Source: an uncultured Lachnospiraceae bacterium
GTDB lineage: Bacteria; Bacillota; Clostridia; Lachnospirales; Lachnospiraceae
Length of the DNA: 19,571 bases
Assembly (NCBI GenBank): GCA_910585905.1
Contig: CAJUID010000048.1
Span: 1-19,571 of the forward strand
Direction of reading: 5' to 3'
The position numbers and the translations under genes were made by a program. Each line of letters begins with the position of its first letter. The stretch's first letter is position 1. The notes beneath the pieces were generated by a model that was not told the origin of the DNA, ran no database searches, and was given only the letters and a program-made list of their open reading frames with translations. Positions 15,462-19,571 of the stretch are shown here, piece after piece.

Positions 15462-15911
15462 ATGAGAGTGGAATGCAAAATTAGTGCAGATTACAAAGAA
15501 CCATACGCAGTGATTTATTTAAACAAAATGACAAAGGCAATTGCAGAAATTATTTCTATGTTGGAAAAGGAAGGGACGGATTCTTTAACCTTGGTTGCGA
15601 CAAAAGAGAAAAGGACTTATTTTATCAAGCCAGAAGAGATATCGTTAGTCCGTTCGGAAGGTAGGGAAATTGTCTGCTATGATAAATTGAAAAATAAATA
15701 TGTATTAGATAAGCCACTATATGAATTAGAAAGTATATTGGATCATCATTTTGTGCGTGTGTCAAAATCAACGATTGTTAATATTAGGCAGATTAATCAT
15801 GTAGAGGCTAGTCTCAATGGAACTATGGAGCTGGTAATGAAAAACGGGATTACGGATTATATTTCCAGAAGTTATCGGAAAGTTTTCAAAGAAAGGTTGG
15901 GATTGGAATGA
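15462..15911 (+). CDS. LytTR family DNA-binding regulator
   Basis: This 149-residue regulator has an excellent ribosome binding site (AAGGAGG, 7 bases before the ATG). Residues 1-50 form a short N-terminal segment with no receiver domain. From about residue 52 a LytTR DNA-binding domain is evident: YFIKPEEISLVRSEGREIVCY, then FVRVSKSTIVNIRQINHVEA and the end motif YISRSYRKVFKERL. Stand-alone LytTR proteins paired with a DUF3021 membrane protein form regulatory systems in which the membrane partner restrains the DNA-binding protein, as in the streptococcal HdrRM and BrsRM pairs. The partner gene overlaps by 4 bases. The divergent ABC exporter is the likely target. Confidence 0.92.
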   Translation: MRVECKISADYKEPYAVIYLNKMTKAIAEIISMLEKEGTDSLTLVATKEKRTYFIKPEEISLVRSEGREIVCYDKLKNKYVLDKPLYELESILDHHFVRVSKSTIVNIRQINHVEASLNGTMELVMKNGITDYISRSYRKVFKERLGLE

Positions 15912-16366
15912 AACATATGGTAAAGTTAGTAATTAAATATATTTTGTCTGGTGTTTCTTTGGGGTGTACATTTTTTGTGGTAATGTGTTTGTCCTATTTT
16001 GTTGGAGGCGGGGAAAAATGTTTAGCGCCAATTGTTAAAGATTTTGCAAGGCAGTCTATTGGCGCCATGATTGTAGGAGTGGCATGTGGCAGTACAGCTA
16101 TTATTTATCAATTTAACCGCCCTTCCGGATTTATGAAAACAATAATACATTTTTGTGTAGGGATGGGTGTTTTTTATCCGGTTGCTCTTTCCTTAGGGTG
16201 GATTCCTTTTTATCCAGGCCGGATTATTTATACAGTTGTACAATTTTTGTTTTCGTGTGGCATTTTTATAGGAATCTGGTTCTGCTTTTTTTTATTTAAC
16301 CGAAATGAGGCAAAAAGGATTAACAAGAGGCTGAGGGAACTGGAGAATGACAGAGGCAAAGGATAA
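15908..16366 (+). CDS. DUF3021 family membrane protein (LytTR partner)
   Basis: This 152-residue protein starts at ATGA overlapping the LytTR stop. It has four predicted membrane helices: about 12-32 (ILSGVSLGCTFFVVMC), 50-65 (IGAMIVGVACGST), 76-97 (IIHFCVGMGVFYPVALSLG), and 112-131 (VQFLFSCGIFIGIWFCFFLF). A basic/acidic cytoplasmic tail follows (RNEAKRINKRLRELENDRG). Size, topology and coupling to LytTR match DUF3021. By analogy with other LytTR regulatory systems it holds the regulator inactive until an envelope signal, possibly from an antimicrobial compound, is sensed. The signal is unknown. Confidence 0.88.
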   Translation: MKHMVKLVIKYILSGVSLGCTFFVVMCLSYFVGGGEKCLAPIVKDFARQSIGAMIVGVACGSTAIIYQFNRPSGFMKTIIHFCVGMGVFYPVALSLGWIPFYPGRIIYTVVQFLFSCGIFIGIWFCFFLFNRNEAKRINKRLRELENDRGKG

Positions 16367-16372
16367 AGCAGT

Positions 16373-16394
16373 AGGTAGAGATTTTCCTTTACCT
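16373..16394. terminator. Possible terminator between the convergent DUF3021 and YCII genes
   Basis: An 8-bp stem (16373-16380 with 16387-16394, one G-U) has a 6-base loop. A T-run (GTTTTT) appears about 11 bases later on the plus strand. Position between convergent genes supports a terminator, but the delayed T-run weakens it. Confidence 0.35.
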
Positions 16395-16412
16395 TCATCA
16401 GTCCTGTTTTTA

Positions 16413-16712
16413 CTATAGTAAATAGTCATTTTCTTTGTCAGCTATTTGTAGGGCAGCAAGAGTATATGTTGCGTAGCCTTCAGCGACAAGTGGCTCCATT
16501 TTGCATAGGGCTTCTGCTTCTTCATAGCTTTTTGTTTTAAAAATCACCATACCGGCAACACCAGGATAGCCCTTAAATGGACCGCAAAGCTCTAATTTGC
16601 CATCGTCATCTAACCTTCTCAAATTCTCTACATGTCTTGTAATTACTGCTTTTGTAACTTTGTTAAATGATTTTCCCTTTTTAATAATCATTACATATAA
16701 CCACTTTTCCAT
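16413..16712 (-). CDS. YCII-related (YciI-like) domain protein
   Basis: This 99-residue protein has the YCII fold landmarks: an N-terminal strand (WLYVMIIKKG), TRHVENLRRLDDDGKLELCGPF with His27 and the acidic residues 35-37 in the place of the family's conserved His-Asp pair, then GVAGMVIFKTKSYEEAEALCKMEPLVAEGYATYTLAAL. Family members are small dimeric proteins of mostly unknown role, some thought to act as lyases or dehalogenases. An AAGGTG site precedes the ATG. It stands alone on the minus strand, with an upstream 14-bp palindrome. The function in this organism is unknown. Confidence 0.85.
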   Translation of the reverse strand: MEKWLYVMIIKKGKSFNKVTKAVITRHVENLRRLDDDGKLELCGPFKGYPGVAGMVIFKTKSYEEAEALCKMEPLVAEGYATYTLAALQIADKENDYLL

Positions 16713-16760
16713 ATTTACACCTTGCCTTTCTAGAGTTGGAAAGTTTTCCTAAATAAATAC

Positions 16761-16774
16761 AAGAAAGCTTTCTT
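16761..16774. promoter_or_regulatory. 14-bp perfect palindrome upstream of the YCII gene
   Basis: AAGAAAGCTTTCTT is exactly its own reverse complement and lies about 50 bases before the YCII start. It could be an operator for a dimeric regulator. I found no convincing -35/-10 pair here, so this remains a weak call. Confidence 0.3.
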
Positions 16775-16823
16775 ATCATATCTTGCATAATAAATTAAGA
16801 ATCGTTTTTTGTCAATTCCTAGG

Positions 16824-16863
16824 TATTTTGGCTTTCCCTATTTTTTGAAAAGGATACTCTGCA
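16824..16863. repeat. Partial copy B of the 13266-13348 repeat
   Basis: Positions 16824-16863 align with 13277-13316 at 35 of 41 columns, including the identical 11-base GATACTCTGCA and the ATTTTTT tract. The right arm of the hairpin is not conserved here (GCGGGGTATTTT instead), so this copy is truncated or diverged. It lies just beyond the 3' end of the transposase remnant. Confidence 0.6.
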
Positions 16864-16913
16864 GCGGGGTATTTTAGGTTTAGTATTCTCCATAAGTTGG
16901 GACATTTAATTTT

Positions 16914-17408
16914 TCACAGTTCTGTTTCAGAAGAAGATGCGGTGAAGAAGGAAGTTGTTGATTTTGCAGAAACTGTATGGATGCTGTCAAGCTTTCTATA
17001 GTGTACTTCCTTCCCCTTGCCATACAGGCATTTCTTTACAGTAGAAAACACATCTTTTGCAATCACCTGCTCCATCTGGCTGCTGATATATTTTTTATAT
17101 TTATCTTGCTGTACTTTCACATACTATTCAAAATCACTTTTCGCAAGCCCATAATATGTAATCCTTTCATTCATAACAGCAGCAATTTTATCATTATCTA
17201 GCCCACTGTCCTTAACTGTCTTATATATCTTATAATCTTCTTTCGCCTGTATGTAAGCATCATCATGCTGGAGTTTTCCAATTTGTTTGATGGCATAGGA
17301 AATTAGGACATTCTGGATTTTAAACTTATACCAGAATACCTTCTCTAAATATTTGTAAGAATTGTTTTTGTTTTCTAACATAATCTCTAATACACACATG
17401 CAGACCAC
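16914..17408 (-). pseudogene. TnpB-like (IS200/IS605 OrfB) transposase, N-terminal remnant
   Basis: Reading the minus strand, a frame of about 94 residues (LISYAIKQIGKLQHDDAYIQ... to KSDFE) stops at TAG (17124-17126) and continues in the same frame for about 68 residues: QDKYKKYISSQMEQVIAKDV and FSTVKKCLYGKGKEVHYRKL. The spacing of a helical N-terminus, a QVIAKxV segment, the LYGKGKEVHYRK stretch and SxKSTT matches the N-terminal half of TnpB-family proteins as I remember them. After STTS the similarity ends (FFTASSSETEL). The RuvC and zinc-finger parts, over half of the normal 400 residues, are missing. It is dead by one nonsense codon plus truncation. Family assignment is from memory of these motifs. 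Confidence 0.65.
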
Positions 17409-17644
17409 TAAGATAAATAATTATTTGTTTGCTTAACTGGGGAAGGATTCTTAAAGAATATCTGGAAGAGGAAGGCATTGAGTATGAGGAGGATTAGGTC
17501 GGGGGATGCGGGAAGAGGACCATAAAATGTTTTGTATCACTTAGAAATTGGAGCATCTTAAATTAGGAATGGTTTAAGATAGTATATTTTAAAGGGATAT
17601 GCAAGAAATCTTTACCTTAATATTTTTCAAAGATTCTATTAATA

Positions 17645-17653
17645 TGATATAAT
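17645..17653 (+). promoter_or_regulatory. Extended -10 promoter of the fic pseudogene
   Basis: TGATATAAT (17645-17653) is an extended -10 box (TGnTATAAT). No good -35 is seen, as is usual for this promoter class. The fic frame starts about 120 bases downstream. Confidence 0.45.
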
Positions 17654-17658
17654 GAAAG

Positions 17659-17670
17659 CTGTTATAACAG
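17659..17670. promoter_or_regulatory. Operator-like 12-bp palindrome
   Basis: CTGTTATAACAG is a perfect palindrome beginning 6 bases after the extended -10 box, at the expected transcription start. Binding of a dimeric protein here would block initiation. No regulator is evident in the neighbourhood. Confidence 0.35.
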
Positions 17671-17773
17671 TTACAGGAATTTTAATTTGTATGGAAAGAC
17701 ATTTTCTTAGTGAATGAAAATAAAAAAGAATTGTTTGTTAAAAGTAAATTCACAAAAAGGGTAATAATTGTAA

Positions 17774-18604
17774 GTGATTCCACACAAAATCATGGAGAAT
17801 TTACTAAAGGCAAACCCACTGGAGGAGGTAGTTAAGATGGGTTTTACAGATGCATTATTATGGTGTTTGGAAACTGAAAGGAAAATGAACGACAGGAGTG
17901 GGATTTATGGTTTCACACAAAGGACTTTTGCATACAATTCCAACAGGATTGAGGGAAGTACATTAAATGAGGACCAGACAGCAGCATTATTTGAAGAAGG
18001 TTTCCTGCCACCAACAGAAGATATCTATAAAGCTAAAGATATTGAGGAAATGAATGGACATTTTCTGATGTTTAACCATATGCTTGCAACTATTGAAGAA
18101 TCTTTGTCAGAGGGGCTGGTTAAAGCATTTCATTACGAATTGAAAGCTGGTGTGTTTGAAGACCGGGCGAATGGTTATGCAATTGGAAATTACAAAAAGA
18201 GACCTAATTTTGTGGGAAATATATAGACTGCAATGCCAGAGGATGTTGGAGACCAGATGTCTGCTTTAGTAGAGTGGTATCATTCTGTCAAAAATAAAAA
18301 TCTGGAAACAATAGCAGCAATACATGCAAAATATGAATCCATACATCCATTCCAGGATGGGAATGGCAGGACAGGAAGAATTATTATGTTCCGGGAATGC
18401 TTAAAAAATAGCATTATACCATTCATTGTGCAAAATGATAACAGGGCAGTTTATATCACAGCATTAAGGCAGGCACAGACAGAAGAGGATTATACGAAGC
18501 TTGTGAAATATTTTGAGTCAGAGCAGACAGCCTACCAGAAACATTGTAAACTTTTCTGTGTGGAAGAAAGGTATAAAGAATGTGTATTAGACAAGGAAGA
18601 TTAG
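17774..18604 (+). pseudogene. Fic family protein interrupted by one amber codon
   Basis: One frame of 276 codons runs from GTG 17774 (AAGGG 12 bases upstream; ATG 17792 is an alternative) to 18604, broken only by TAG at 18224-18226 between VGNI and TAMPEDV. Residues 1-150 hold the N-terminal helices with SNRIEG (56-61), which fits the (S/T)xxxE(G/N) inhibitory motif of class II Fic proteins. The second part carries the catalytic motif HPFQDGNGRTGR, complete with His, Asn and both Arg. Fic enzymes transfer AMP or similar groups from nucleotides to protein hydroxyls. Without read-through the catalytic half is not joined to the first half; an internal ATG at 18233 could give a 123-residue domain free of the inhibitory helix, though I see no good ribosome binding site. 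I infer a recent loss of function. Confidence 0.85.
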
Positions 18605-18662
18605 AGTTTTTTGTTACACTCATAAGAGGTGTATGAGTAGAAATTAAGCAGTTTTTGCAGTA

Positions 18663-18700
18663 AAAAAAGCTCACATGCTTTAGGGTTTGTGGGCTTTTTT
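18663..18700. terminator. Intrinsic terminator after fic
   Basis: A 13-bp stem with one G-U pair joins AAAAAAGCTCACA (18663-18675) with TGTGGGCTTTTTT (18688-18700) over a 12-base loop. The A- and T-tracts at the ends allow it to work on both strands. It follows the fic stop by about 60 bases. Confidence 0.85.
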
Positions 18701-18785
18701 GCTGCTCTTTAGATTATCTTGAATGAAAGCTTTGTGACAGATGGAAAATAAAAGAAATATGGAAAAAAGCTTTTAGGGATACAAA

Positions 18786-18833
18786 TTTCAGCTTTACCGA
18801 ATGTATTGATAAAAGAATTTGGCAAAGCTGAAA
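18786..18833. repeat. Inverted repeat downstream of the Nudix-fusion gene
   Basis: TTTCAGCTTT (18786-18795) and AAAGCTGAAA (18824-18833) are exact reverse complements, and after one A-C mismatch two more pairs (CC/GG) follow. The loop is long (about 22 bases). It lies downstream of the minus-strand Nudix gene and could end its transcript, but only a short T-stretch follows on that strand. Confidence 0.4.
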
Positions 18834-18864
18834 GATTCATTGTTTTTTGGGGGGATAAATTAGA

Positions 18865-19571
18865 CTAAGATTTATACAATTTTCCATAGAAAAACTGCTC
18901 TTGAAATGAAATGTCGCCTAATATTTTTTCTTCTGCAATATCTTCTCCATTCAAAGACACAATCCACTTATCCTCCACGTCATCAAAACGATGCCATACT
19001 GCTACTACTTTGCCCTGAAAACTCTTCAGAGGCTTATTTGTTCCAAATAAATAAACATCCTGTTCTGCACCATCACCAGCAAGTACATTATTTACATATC
19101 CATAATTGATTGGATAAATCACCTCTGGATGAAGAGGATGAGCGGTGCCTAATGGTCTGTCAACAGTTCCGCTTACCATTTTCCCAATAATCTGGCTGTA
19201 ATCTGGCTCATCTGCTTCCATAACACAGAAAAAATAGTCTAATTTCTGCACGAGCCTATTATCCTCATATAACTTTCTGATTTCAGAAACTGTCATCCAT
19301 CTACAGTCAGCAACTTCATCCGTTGTTGCATCTTCCAAATGTAGGTCTCCATTGTATTCAAAAAGCCATACATCCATAATATCATTAAAATTTTTGCATT
19401 CATATTTAACATCAGTGCCTCGGAGTTTAGTAAAAAGGAGTTTTCCAGCTTCGGGCTTTAGATCCAGTCCCACTTCTTCTTTTACTTCTCTAAGCGCTCC
19501 GTCAATACTGCTTTCTCCCATCAAAACAGAACCTCCAACGCACTCCCACATAAGCGGAAATGTTGGTCTGC
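18865..19571 (-). CDS. Nudix hydrolase fused to an inorganic pyrophosphatase-like domain, 5' end outside the window
   Basis: The frame runs open to the end of the window, so the N-terminus is missing; an internal ATG at 19551 is inside the Nudix domain (the frame reads RPTFPLMWECVGG across it) and is not the true start. A complete Nudix box GX5EX7REUXEEXGU is seen as GSVLMGE then REVKEEVGL. The remainder of the Nudix fold runs to about DYFFCVM. A second domain follows: GTVDRPLGTAHPLHPEVIYP, INYGYVNNVLAGDGAEQDVY and WHRFDDVEDKWIVSL. The pattern of VDRPLG, HP, YPINYGYV, DGxEQDVY and DVEDKW resembles compact inorganic pyrophosphatase-like domains. Nudix enzymes cut nucleoside diphosphate derivatives. 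The joined second domain might remove pyrophosphate or act on the same substrate. Substrate unknown. Confidence 0.85.
   Translation of the reverse strand, partial: RPTFPLMWECVGGSVLMGESSIDGALREVKEEVGLDLKPEAGKLLFTKLRGTDVKYECKNFNDIMDVWLFEYNGDLHLEDATTDEVADCRWMTVSEIRKLYEDNRLVQKLDYFFCVMEADEPDYSQIIGKMVSGTVDRPLGTAHPLHPEVIYPINYGYVNNVLAGDGAEQDVYLFGTNKPLKSFQGKVVAVWHRFDDVEDKWIVSLNGEDIAEEKILGDISFQEQFFYGKLYKS

Larger units (their letters stand above)
17409..17773. other. Intergenic stretch between transposase remnant and fic
   Basis: These 365 bases hold no convincing gene. A 20-codon open stretch with coding-like composition (17435-17497, ending in EYLEEEGIEYEED) may be the tail of a lost gene. An extended -10 promoter and a 12-bp palindrome near 17650 belong to the fic gene. 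Confidence 0.5.

Noticed and set aside
17435..17497. Open stretch ending EYLEEEGIEYEED as a gene end.
   Set aside because: It has no start, no upstream frame and no family I recognise. It may be a relic but cannot be supported.
13420..18226. Three in-frame TAG codons within 5 kb, suggesting amber recoding or suppression.
   Set aside because: The likely ancestral residues differ (Leu in PadR, Lys in the TnpB-like frame, Glu in fic), two of the three genes are also truncated, and TAG ends normal genes in this window, including the kinase-like, thioredoxin-like and polyferredoxin genes.
1..19571. CRISPR array, tRNA or rRNA genes.
   Set aside because: No regularly spaced repeats, no recognisable tRNA arms with CCA or T-loop, and no rRNA-like sequence were seen on either strand.

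Overview
The window looks like a chromosomal segment of a low-GC, Gram-positive, anaerobic spore-forming Clostridia member, most likely Lachnospiraceae. Supporting signs are AGGAGG-type ribosome binding sites, a spore maturation gene (spmB), a CD1871A-type small CXXC protein beside a polyferredoxin, and the general gene repertoire. I cannot name the species from the sequence.

Positions 1-5000 form a plus-strand operon behind one promoter: a cytidylate kinase-like protein, a sirtuin-fold protein that has lost the catalytic residues, glutamyl-tRNA synthetase, and a UvrD/PcrA-type helicase overlapping gltX by 4 bases. Positions 5070-7800 hold a solitary spmB followed by the Ktr potassium uptake pair (ktrB membrane subunit, ktrA gating subunit). 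A structured 142-base gap with a possible internal promoter separates ktrB from ktrA. A perfect 27-bp stem serves as a two-sided terminator at 7824-7895.

Positions 7900-11241 (minus strand) hold a three-gene surface module: a secreted DUF4358-like protein, an AlgI-type MBOAT O-acyltransferase and a DHHW (AlgX/AlgJ-like) protein, probably O-acetylating an extracellular polymer. Divergent from it, positions 11617-13248 hold a compact three-gene set with overlapping frames: a thioredoxin-like lipoprotein, a 45-residue CD1871A-family CXXC protein, and a membrane polyferredoxin. I infer a route that moves electrons across the membrane to an extracytoplasmic thioredoxin. This is the least understood system in the window.

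Positions 13250-18860 are an accessory, partly decayed region. It contains an 83-base hairpin repeat with a partial second copy 3.5 kb away, a PadR regulator pseudogene, a two-gene ABC exporter (minus), a divergent LytTR regulator plus DUF3021 membrane protein that probably controls it, a YCII-domain protein, the N-terminal remnant of a TnpB-like transposase, and a Fic gene broken by one amber codon. Each of the three pseudogenes carries an in-frame TAG, but the residue expected at each site differs and TAG ends normal genes here, so I read these as separate nonsense mutations and not recoding. The window ends inside a minus-strand gene that joins a Nudix hydrolase domain to a domain resembling an inorganic pyrophosphatase.
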